This document shows positions 6,751-14,081 of a DNA stretch of 26,782 nt, piece by piece. A model generated the notes under the pieces. It was not told the origin of the DNA. It saw only the letters and a list, made by a program, of their open reading frames with translations, and did not search any database. The position numbers and the translations under genes were made by a program. Every line of letters begins with the position of its first letter. The stretch's first letter is position 1. The DNA is from CAZFER01 sp964517495. GTDB taxonomy: Bacteria > Hinthialibacterota > Hinthialibacteria > Hinthialibacterales > Hinthialibacteraceae. The stretch spans positions 1 through 26,782 of the forward strand of contig CAZFER010000082.1 of assembly GCA_964517495.1 (NCBI GenBank). Reading direction: 5' to 3'.

Positions 6751-8898
6751 TTATCTGCGCCCCGCACGGCTTCGACTTCGAGAGGATCGTATATCATTAT
6801 ACGGATCTTTACTCATCCCCCCGGTCTGCAGTGAAAGGGTAAAAGGCACATTGCTAAATCGCTCTCGTTCCACTGTGCGCAGGTTCCGATCCAACGTCAC
6901 CGTATAATTGGAATTGGGTTTCAAAATCATCCGAACCACCACCCGGGTTCCATTTTGTAATGGCATATACTGAAACACCGGCTGGGAATCGGCCTTTGGC
7001 CGAAAACGAAGAGACCGCTCAAAACTAACCGGATCAACCGGCGCATTGGTTTCAAACACCAACGGCTGCTCCAAACCAAATATAACCCCGCGGCTTCCCT
7101 CTTCTGGAATCGTACGCACAACCAGCGGCCCGTCGGTGGTAAATGAAAAACGATAAGGCTCCGCTAACGCCATCCCGTCCGGCGTTTGAGCCGTCTGAGT
7201 AATGATCACCTCATACTTTTGTTTCAGCTGAACCGGCATGGGAGCGTTATGATAAAGCCGCAAATGCAGCACATCCAAATCTGATAACTCACTTTCACGG
7301 TCAAAGGCCGCATCAAACGAAACCGGCGGATCGATAATCACCGACCGTTTCACTGAGGCGCCATCCATGCGCTTGCTAAATCGGACCAGCACATCCACAA
7401 ACTGATCCACTGGCACCTGGCGTGTACCATCCCGTGGAAACGTCTCGATCACATAGGGAGGATCAATATCCCGCGTAAGCACCACCGGATCAAGCCGCAT
7501 AACTTGATCAACCTGAATCAACACCCCTTCCAGATATTCAGTTCTATATTCACCTTTCGAAAAAATAAGCGTATAAGCACCATATGGAATCTCTTCAAAC
7601 TGATACCGCCCATTTCGCCCGGTCACCACGGAATGGGAAGTATTCTCCAACGCCACCGTAATCCCCCCATGATCCGCCATATCTTCCAGTAATGCCACTC
7701 CGGCCAAACCACCGTTTCCCTCTTTTTCAGGCAGATCCAATTTATCCAGAATAATATCCTCAACATTGGATACTTTCGCTGTTTCAACCCACACATTCAT
7801 TTTTTCCGCCGTGGCATACCCGGGATGGTCCGCCACCAAGGTATAATTACCGGATGGAATCCCCACAAACATATAACGCCCATCTGAATTGGTCGAAACT
7901 GACTGCGATACACCCCGTAAATTAACCGTGGAATTGGCATGATTGGTTCCACCTTCAAGCAGCACACGCCCTTGCAAGATGCCGATTTTTTCCGGTGTGT
8001 ATTCCTTTTGCAAAGTAATAAAGCCCGCTGAACGCGTGGAGGTGGCAGGTTGCGGGATCACATCCGGCAGCGCCTCTGTCACATAACCAGTGCATGATAA
8101 TATTAAGGTATGCGGCTGATCATCCACCCCATTAATTTCAAAATGGCCAGAGGCGTTGGTTATTGCATGAATGGCGGGCACATCTTCCAGTTCAACCCGA
8201 ATCCCCGCATGATTATCCTCCTCATCCAGCAATGCCATACCTGTGATTTTATTGTCACCTAATTTGGACACTTCCGGTTCAGGTGGAAAAATTGAAGATG
8301 GTTGCTTGATTTTGATTGGCGGAACTTCGGTCTCTTCACCAGCAACAACTTCAATTCCCCCCTGAAAAACAGGCAGCGACTCCTCTTTTATCGCAATCAA
8401 TTTATACGTCCCTGGAGGAACCTCCTCCAACTCATACAAACCCGTCGTATTGGTCACCGCAGAATGGGGGGTCCCCGCAAGCAGGATCAATACATTTTCA
8501 TGAATCGATTTACCCTCAATAGTCACAAAACCAGTTACCGAACCGTAAGGTGGAATCTCTTTCAATAAATCCACTATTCCCAAGGTGATTTGTTCACCGG
8601 ATTTGATTTCCAACGTGGTTCGATACGATTCAAATCCCTCTTCATCAATCACCAGGCTATAGGTTCCCACCGGGATGCCCGTAATAAGAAACGAACCGTT
8701 TTGATCCGTCATCGCCCGAAATTGCGTTCCCGGTAAATAAGCCTGAACCGCTTCATGATTGGTTTCCCCCTCTAACTGCACAACCCCCGACACAGAACCA
8801 ACCGGCGGCCCCGAGCAACTACTCATTAAGCACACGAGAAGGATGATCCCCCAATAAAGGGCATTTGACGATTTATTTGCGAAGTTGGCTGTTTTCAT
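6751..8898 (-). CDS. Lipoprotein with five carboxypeptidase-regulatory-like repeats and two Ig-like domains
   Basis: From the ATG at 8898 the product is 715 aa. The in-frame TTG at 8916 would add six residues. A signal peptide ends in the lipobox LMSSC with Cys28. Five repeats follow (about 36-112, 119-198, 217-297, 307-385, 397-474). Each has the form G-x-V-x-L-E-x(5-6)-H, then a beta strand, then NGxYxFxxIPxGxYTL, typical of CarboxypepD_reg/carboxypeptidase-like Ig folds. A conserved His in each repeat (for example TNHEA, SIHEN, DNHAG, TNHAN, ADHGG) is unusual. Residues 480-590 and 592-692 look like SbsA/Big_5 Ig-like domains (PPYVIETFPRDGTRQVPVD, FSKRMD). It is probably an outer-membrane-anchored surface or binding protein. 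No enzymatic motif is visible. Confidence 0.85.
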   Translation of the reverse strand: MKTANFANKSSNALYWGIILLVCLMSSCSGPPVGSVSGVVQLEGETNHEAVQAYLPGTQFRAMTDQNGSFLITGIPVGTYSLVIDEEGFESYRTTLEIKSGEQITLGIVDLLKEIPPYGSVTGFVTIEGKSIHENVLILLAGTPHSAVTNTTGLYELEEVPPGTYKLIAIKEESLPVFQGGIEVVAGEETEVPPIKIKQPSSIFPPEPEVSKLGDNKITGMALLDEEDNHAGIRVELEDVPAIHAITNASGHFEINGVDDQPHTLILSCTGYVTEALPDVIPQPATSTRSAGFITLQKEYTPEKIGILQGRVLLEGGTNHANSTVNLRGVSQSVSTNSDGRYMFVGIPSGNYTLVADHPGYATAEKMNVWVETAKVSNVEDIILDKLDLPEKEGNGGLAGVALLEDMADHGGITVALENTSHSVVTGRNGRYQFEEIPYGAYTLIFSKGEYRTEYLEGVLIQVDQVMRLDPVVLTRDIDPPYVIETFPRDGTRQVPVDQFVDVLVRFSKRMDGASVKRSVIIDPPVSFDAAFDRESELSDLDVLHLRLYHNAPMPVQLKQKYEVIITQTAQTPDGMALAEPYRFSFTTDGPLVVRTIPEEGSRGVIFGLEQPLVFETNAPVDPVSFERSLRFRPKADSQPVFQYMPLQNGTRVVVRMILKPNSNYTVTLDRNLRTVERERFSNVPFTLSLQTGGMSKDPYNDIRSSRSRSRAGRR

Positions 8899-9156
8899 AA
8901 TCCTGTCTATATTCAACTAACGAAAGATCCCAGTTAAATGATACATATATAAACCAGATTATCATCTCCCAGAATCCACTTCTAGCTTAACTGAACCGGG
9001 AGAGATCGTGAAAATCCTTAAAACAATAATCTTCAGAGGCAAATTCTGCTGTTCTATATCCTGATAAGGAGCTTCTTTCCCCCTTCAATTATGTATATTC
9101 ACCTCACTTAATTCATAAAGTCAATATTCACAAACACTTTTGCACATAAAAACGAA

Positions 9157-9172
9157 TGGCATACACATTGCT
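9157..9172 (+). promoter_or_regulatory. Sigma-54 (-24/-12) promoter
   Basis: TGGCATACACATTGCT matches the sigma-54 consensus TGGCAYRNNNNTTGCW at every defined position, with exactly 10 bp between GG and GC. It lies about 49 bp before the ATG at 9221. That places transcription start near 9183 and leaves a leader of about 38 nt with a good GAGGG ribosome site. Sigma-54 promoters need an enhancer-binding activator; none is encoded in the window. The gene-free stretch around it (8899-9220) shows nothing else I can assign. Confidence 0.7.
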
Positions 9173-9220
9173 CACTAAGCAAATAGCATTTCAAATTCAT
9201 ATGACAATGAGGGACGTACA

Positions 9221-9541
9221 ATGGGAAAACTGGTTTCACTCCCAATTCATGACCATAAACACGAAACACCCAACAAACCCTATGGTGACCGCCTTAAAAC
9301 CCAAGGCGACTATTGGATAAGCCGCGAAAAACGCTTACTGGATAAAGCCGAATTTCTTGAAGCCATGATCATGGTCTTGGATGATGTTCGCCTGCAAAAC
9401 ATTAAAAAACGCGACTATGCCATGATGGAAATCGTATCCGAAGAAATTCCACGCTATCAGGAACGATTGGAAGAAGTGCAAACATCACTTGCCCAACTAC
9501 GCCAACAATTTACCGCCTCCAACCAAAGCATGGTAAATTAA
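9221..9541 (+). CDS. Small coiled-coil protein of unknown function
   Basis: This is a 106-aa soluble protein preceded by GAGGGACGTACA, a good ribosome site. No signal peptide or membrane helix is visible. Residues 28-98 are rich in Glu, Lys, Arg, Gln and Leu with a heptad-like pattern (REKRLLDKAEFLEAM; RYQERLEEVQTSLAQLRQQF), suggesting two long helices or a coiled coil. I do not recognise the family. The complete sigma-54 promoter upstream makes co-regulation with motility, nitrogen or envelope-stress genes possible. Its proximity to the flagellar-motor homologues raises the possibility of an accessory or chaperone role such as FliJ/FliT-like proteins, but no sequence motif proves it. Confidence 0.7.
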   Translation: MGKLVSLPIHDHKHETPNKPYGDRLKTQGDYWISREKRLLDKAEFLEAMIMVLDDVRLQNIKKRDYAMMEIVSEEIPRYQERLEEVQTSLAQLRQQFTASNQSMVN

Positions 9542-9547
9542 TTTGGA

Positions 9548-10300
9548 TTAATCCTTACGCATTAGTTTTGCGGCATGAGGAGACTTGAGTAAAGCGATTT
9601 TGACCTTCTTGTTTAAATAATAAAGCAGGGCAACCTGAAAGCCTAACAGAATAAAAATACTCAAGTTATACGATACCAATGAGTTAAAAACAGAATGGAG
9701 AGCGACACCCAAAACAAATCCCTTGATAATCACCATCCTGGCCATTGCCTGGGACTTTATGAATTTGGCGATTCCCAACGCATATCCCCACATACACGAA
9801 TCAATAACATGGCCGGGTACAGACAATATTCCGCGTAAAATGCCTAACTGCCATACCGCATCATGCGGCTTTCCATCGGTCGTTTCCATGTTGAATATTT
9901 CAGGATTTTCATAGGCACTCCACAGATAAGTAACATTTTCAAGCGAAGCAAATCCCAACGCCGCCGCTGCCGCATACACAATCCCATCCATAGGCTCATC
10001 AAATTCCTTGTTGCGAAAAATGGCCAAATAGACAACCAGAAATTTGCAAGTCTCCTCAATAAGCGGTGCCGCCAAAATACTTCGGTAAACCGTAAATATG
10101 GTATTCTGCGGCAAAAAAAACGCCAATATCATTCCCATAATCAAAGCCGGAACCACCGCTAACATCCCCAAAAAGAATAAAACCAATACCAACCTTTGAG
10201 GTTCTGGCTCGAGTCTATCCTTCTTATAAATATACCCCAACCAAAAAATCCCCGGCGCAAATGAAAGAAGCGCAATCAAATACAACGTATGAAAACTCAT
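9548..10300 (-). CDS. PrsW-family intramembrane metalloprotease
   Basis: This is a 250-aa polytopic membrane protein with the motif set of the PrsW/M82 family: EETCK (82-86, the EExxK motif), EPMDGIVYAAAAALGFASLEN (split; 102-122), His164 in VPGHVIDS, and His202 in ALHSVFN. These glutamates and histidines are the presumed metal and catalytic residues. PrsW in Bacillus cleaves an anti-sigma factor, and family members elsewhere have varied or unknown targets. It converges on the coiled-coil gene with 6 bp between the two stops. No anti-sigma factor gene is visible nearby, so the substrate is unknown. Confidence 0.88.
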   Translation of the reverse strand: MSFHTLYLIALLSFAPGIFWLGYIYKKDRLEPEPQRLVLVLFFLGMLAVVPALIMGMILAFFLPQNTIFTVYRSILAAPLIEETCKFLVVYLAIFRNKEFDEPMDGIVYAAAAALGFASLENVTYLWSAYENPEIFNMETTDGKPHDAVWQLGILRGILSVPGHVIDSCMWGYALGIAKFIKSQAMARMVIIKGFVLGVALHSVFNSLVSYNLSIFILLGFQVALLYYLNKKVKIALLKSPHAAKLMRKD

Positions 10301-10632
10301 AAATTATCCCAACTCATAAACTCGTTGGAGAATATTTCATTCTGCACACATATCACCAATGCATAGGATTGTGACCTCCCTCGGTGCTAAAGTGTAGTGC
10401 CACCTTTAATAAAACACCCTTTTCCTTAATCATTACCAATTTAATAAATTATTTTCTTTCAACAAGACGAATAAATGTTGAGTTCAACCATAATCACTAA
10501 AAAAAATGGATTGATATTAAGATTTAACATTCTCATATAATTATACTTATTCAAAATAGAATTACTTATAATTTTGTTTAAGAAATGCGAAAAAAACTTT
10601 ATAAAATAATTTATAAATATTATAAACATTAC

Positions 10633-10661
10633 TTGACTGGTAAATTTAATTATGTTAAAAT
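10633..10661 (+). promoter_or_regulatory. Sigma-70 promoter of the DUF1549/DUF1553-DUF1501 pair
   Basis: TTGACT (10633-10638) and TAAAAT (10656-10661) are separated by 17 bp. Each differs from consensus at one position. The start codon at 10696 lies about 35 bp further on, behind a GGGGGG ribosome site at 10685-10690. The surrounding gene-free stretch 10301-10695 is very AT-rich, and I see no gene in it. Confidence 0.65.
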
Positions 10662-10695
10662 CCACTCCATTAATACCCTATTACGGGGGGACAGA

Positions 10696-12420
10696 ATGAG
10701 CATAAGGCGTATAAGCACAATCGTGTTTTCCCTCAGCATTTTGCTTCTTTCTTTACATGGCTTTTCGGATAGTGATGAATCAGCACTTCAAAAAGCCAAA
10801 AAAGCAGCCCAATCTGCTTTTGAAGCAGCAAAATCTGCCGAAGCGGCCCAAAAAGCAGCACAACAAGCCGTTAAAGCCGCAAAACAAGCCGCTACCCAAG
10901 CCGAAGAAGCCGCTTATCATACCTACATGGCTGATATGGCTCGTTGGCGCAGCCAACGGCTTCAGGAACTCCCTCAACCTCCACAACCTCCTGAGGTTTC
11001 AAAAGATACGCACAATCCCATCGATACGTTTATTATTGCCAAATGGCCTGAAAATGAACCACAACCTGGATTATGTGATGATTTCACCTTTATCCGCCGT
11101 GTCTATCTGGATGTGGTGGGCTATATCCCCAATGCAACCGATATCATTGAATTTATTGAAGATGACCGCGAAGATAAACGTTCTGAATTAGTCAATTCCT
11201 TATTAAATCAACGTAAAGCCTATGCAGAACACTGGGCGCAATTTTGGGAAGATGCCCTTTGCAGCAATGGCAAACACCAAGGTGGTGTAGGCACACGAGC
11301 CAACTTCAAGAACTACATCATCGAGAGTTTTCAACAAAACAAACCTTATGATGTGTTTGTCGCCCAACTGCTTGATCCCACCTCGATGCGGTACCGTGGC
11401 GGATATGTACGTTCGGAAAACCATCAGGATTCACTACTCACCGCCGCCAATGTTGGGCAGGTTTTCCTGGGCACAAAAATGAAATGTGCCAGTTGCCATG
11501 ACCATTTTCTGAATTTTGAATGGACTCAAAAACGCTTTTTCGGCTTTGCCAGTTATTTCTCTGAAGAAGATTTACAAATCATCCGTTGTGAAGTCAAACA
11601 TGATGAGTATGTTAAGCCTGACTTTATCTTCGAAAACGGCAAATCCATCAATGAAAAAACCGACGATCTTGAAAGCCGCCTGGCTTCAGTTACCAAAATG
11701 CTGATCGATCCTCAAAATCCCCGATTTGCCTCTTCATTTGTTAATCGGCTTTGGAAACGCTATATGGGGTTAGGATTCGTCGAACCAGCCGATGATTTCC
11801 GCGTTGATTCTCCACCCAGCCATCCAAAATTGCTCAAATGGATGACCTATGAATTCGTCAGCAATGGATATGATATCCAACACATGATCCGGTTGATATT
11901 AAACTCACGCACTTACCAATTAAAATTGAATCCAACATTGGTGGATCGATTCGAAGAGGGACGGGATTACCCCCGGTATTTCCGCTCACCTCAGCACCGC
12001 CGTTTAACCTGCGAACAACTGCTCGATTCATTGAATGTTGCTCTTAAATTAGACCACAAACGAATGGTCTACGATGAAGAATCAACCGGTTTAACCCTCG
12101 CTTTAGGCCGGCCAGCCACCCGCAACGAAGTGATAACCAACCGCCCTGAGGATGTTGCCATTATCCAGGCGCTGGAATTTATGAACGGTCCTCATTTCAA
12201 TGAGATCATTTACGATTCCCCGCTGGTTGAGCAATTGGCTGAGGTGAACAATCAAGAAAAAGCGGTCACCCGAACTTTTTTGAATTTCTTTAACCGCAAA
12301 CCCTCTGAAAAAGAAAGGTCCACGACCATTAATTTTCTCGGTACCGATCCCAGCCCCAAGGATTGGGGGGATATGGTTTGGGCGTTATCGGTAAGTCCTG
12401 AGTTTCAATACATTAATTAA
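10696..12420 (+). CDS. DUF1549/DUF1553 protein with c-type haem motif (planctomycete-cytochrome type)
   Basis: I place the start at the ATG 10696, which has a strong ribosome site and gives a clear signal peptide (MSIRRISTIVFSLSILLLSL). An in-frame ATG at 10585 lies upstream of the promoter. The 574-aa product has an Ala/Lys/Gln-rich helical stretch (27-75) and a Pro-rich hinge. A DUF1549 domain follows (about 105-290; FIRRVYLDVVGYIP at 132-145) with a CxxCH haem site at 264-268 (CASCH). A DUF1553 domain (about 345-570; SSFVNRLWKRYMG) completes it. These domains are very abundant in Planctomycetota and related lineages and are nearly always paired with a DUF1501 protein, as here. The usual N-terminal PSCyt1 haem domain is absent and replaced by the Ala-rich helix. 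Biochemical role unknown. Confidence 0.9.
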   Translation: MSIRRISTIVFSLSILLLSLHGFSDSDESALQKAKKAAQSAFEAAKSAEAAQKAAQQAVKAAKQAATQAEEAAYHTYMADMARWRSQRLQELPQPPQPPEVSKDTHNPIDTFIIAKWPENEPQPGLCDDFTFIRRVYLDVVGYIPNATDIIEFIEDDREDKRSELVNSLLNQRKAYAEHWAQFWEDALCSNGKHQGGVGTRANFKNYIIESFQQNKPYDVFVAQLLDPTSMRYRGGYVRSENHQDSLLTAANVGQVFLGTKMKCASCHDHFLNFEWTQKRFFGFASYFSEEDLQIIRCEVKHDEYVKPDFIFENGKSINEKTDDLESRLASVTKMLIDPQNPRFASSFVNRLWKRYMGLGFVEPADDFRVDSPPSHPKLLKWMTYEFVSNGYDIQHMIRLILNSRTYQLKLNPTLVDRFEEGRDYPRYFRSPQHRRLTCEQLLDSLNVALKLDHKRMVYDEESTGLTLALGRPATRNEVITNRPEDVAIIQALEFMNGPHFNEIIYDSPLVEQLAEVNNQEKAVTRTFLNFFNRKPSEKERSTTINFLGTDPSPKDWGDMVWALSVSPEFQYIN

Positions 12421-12440
12421 CGCCTGTTTGAGGAGAGAAA

Positions 12441-13871
12441 ATGAGTATGAATTGCCAAAACCGACGACAATTCTTAAAACAAAGCGCCCTCGCCACAGGC
12501 GCCATGGCGCTTGGCCCCAACGCGCTGGGTGTGAGTGATTCCAAACTCCAGGCAACCGCAGATTCCATGATCCTCATCTGGCTGCCCGGTGGAATCAGCC
12601 AATTTGATACATGGGATCCCAAAAAATACACCCCATTCGAAAAAGGAATGCCAGGCAATGAACTAGGCTCAACTTTTCCTTCGATTCCCACCGCGGCGGA
12701 TGGAATCTACCTCAGCGAAGGATTGGAAACCATCGCCAGCGTGATGAACAAAGGCACGATCCTGCGATCATTAACCTCCGACACCAAATTCGGAGCCATT
12801 CACTTAAAAGCTCAACACTATTTAATGACCGGTTATGAATTCCCCGCTGGCGTGCAAGTTCCCTCGATGGGATCAATGGTGGCCCGCACCTTGGGACGGC
12901 GCCATGAATTTGTGCCGGCCTATATCGATATAGGGCGTGACATCAATACTTCCGATCAGGAGATGCTGTTTATTAGCAATTACCAGGGCCCCGGCTTTTT
13001 AGGGATCAAATATGCCCCCTTTATGGTGCCTGATCCTCGCAAAGGTTTACCCACTCTCAACGCGGTGGCGGGAATGGATGCCGAACGCTTGGATAAACGC
13101 CAGCGTTACTTTGAAATGATTTCAGGGATGACCACAGAGCAAATCAAAGAATCCAAGAAAGCCCTGGACTTTGTGCAAGTGATAAAAAACGCCCGCGACA
13201 TGATGGATTCACCGGTTAAACAAGCCTTCGATTTTTCCGATGAGAAACCGGAAACCATCCAGGCATATGAAGTCGATCATCGCTTTGGCATGGGTTGCCT
13301 GGCGGCGCGGCGTTTGGTCGAAGCAGGCGCACGCTTTATCGAAGTGGAATACCAATATGCGCCATTCAAAGGCTTTGACACCCATGAAAACGGTCATACG
13401 CGTATGATCAATATGAAAAAACAGATCGATCGCCCCATCGGCAATCTGATTCGCGAATTGGATGAACGTGGTTTATTGGAACGAACGCTGGTAGTGATCG
13501 CGACTGAATTTGGACGAACGATCGCCGATCAACCCGATGCGGGACGTGAAGATTTTGGTTTTGATGAAAACCAAACAGGCCAAAGCCTGGTCATCGATGA
13601 TAAACGGCTTTACGGACATCACGGCCATTTCAGTTCCGCCTCATGCATGCTGTTCTTCGGTGGTGGTTTCAAGCAAGGCTTCGTCTACGGCAAAACAGAC
13701 GATCAACACCCCATGCTTCCGGTGGAAAATCCCACCCATCTGATTGATGTGTACGCCACCATATACAAAGCATTGGGTATTCCTGCTGACACGCATTATA
13801 TCGTTGAGGAACGCCCGTTCTATGTCACCAAAGATGGCAAAGGCAAACCAATAAACGAAATGCTGGCCTAA
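12441..13871 (+). CDS. DUF1501 (sulfatase-fold) Tat-exported protein
   Basis: A 476-aa DUF1501 protein. Its N-terminus carries a twin-arginine signal, RRQFLKQSALATGAMALG, at residues 8-25. Characteristic stretches follow: LIWLPGGISQFDTWDPK, then FDTHENGH and a late VVIATEFGRT. The DUF1501 family shares the alkaline-phosphatase/sulfatase fold, but its substrates are unknown. It begins 20 bp after the DUF1549/DUF1553 gene behind GAGGAG, so the pair is one transcription unit. Export through Tat implies that it folds, possibly with metal, before reaching the periplasm, where the partner haem protein also resides. Confidence 0.92.
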   Translation: MSMNCQNRRQFLKQSALATGAMALGPNALGVSDSKLQATADSMILIWLPGGISQFDTWDPKKYTPFEKGMPGNELGSTFPSIPTAADGIYLSEGLETIASVMNKGTILRSLTSDTKFGAIHLKAQHYLMTGYEFPAGVQVPSMGSMVARTLGRRHEFVPAYIDIGRDINTSDQEMLFISNYQGPGFLGIKYAPFMVPDPRKGLPTLNAVAGMDAERLDKRQRYFEMISGMTTEQIKESKKALDFVQVIKNARDMMDSPVKQAFDFSDEKPETIQAYEVDHRFGMGCLAARRLVEAGARFIEVEYQYAPFKGFDTHENGHTRMINMKKQIDRPIGNLIRELDERGLLERTLVVIATEFGRTIADQPDAGREDFGFDENQTGQSLVIDDKRLYGHHGHFSSASCMLFFGGGFKQGFVYGKTDDQHPMLPVENPTHLIDVYATIYKALGIPADTHYIVEERPFYVTKDGKGKPINEMLA

Positions 13872-13885
13872 GGGAAAAGCAAGAA

Positions 13886-13950
13886 GCCATTTGTAGTTCC
13901 ATTCCCCTCCCAAGATAGGAAGGGATTAGGGGAGGGTTGATAAGAAAACC
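13886..13950 (-). repeat. Intergenic repeat family A, half copy
   Basis: The reverse complement (ggttttcttatcaaccctcc, then ccttcctatcttgggagggg, then aaatggc) matches the right half of the family A copies at 1186-1331 and 2363-2507. The left half is missing. It lies directly after the DUF1501 stop. Confidence 0.65.
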
Positions 13951-14029
13951 TTGAGTACAATTCTTTCACAGAAAATGGGAATAAGAATTTTTATACCATA
14001 GATCGGAATAGCTGGTATTAGGTTGAACC

Positions 14030-14066
14030 AAAAAGGGACGCATGCGGAGCGTCCCTTTTTGTTTTT
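14030..14066. terminator. Strong bidirectional intrinsic terminator
   Basis: A perfect 12-bp stem AAAAAGGGACGC/GCGTCCCTTTTT (14030-14041 and 14049-14060) encloses a 7-base loop, with GTTTTT following on the plus strand and A-rich DNA on the other side. It lies between the converging DUF1501 and GH42-like genes and can end both transcripts. Confidence 0.9.
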
Positions 14067-14081
14067 ATAGTAACAATTATT

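Noticed and set aside
10459..10665. Minus-strand frame of 68 residues in the AT-rich gap
   Set aside because: It is Asn/Ile/Phe-rich, lacks a convincing ribosome site, and overlaps the promoter of the next gene.
10585..10695. N-terminal extension of the DUF1549/DUF1553 gene from the ATG at 10585
   Set aside because: It would start upstream of the TTGACT/TAAAAT promoter and lacks a ribosome site. The ATG at 10696 has GGGGGG before it and gives a proper signal peptide.
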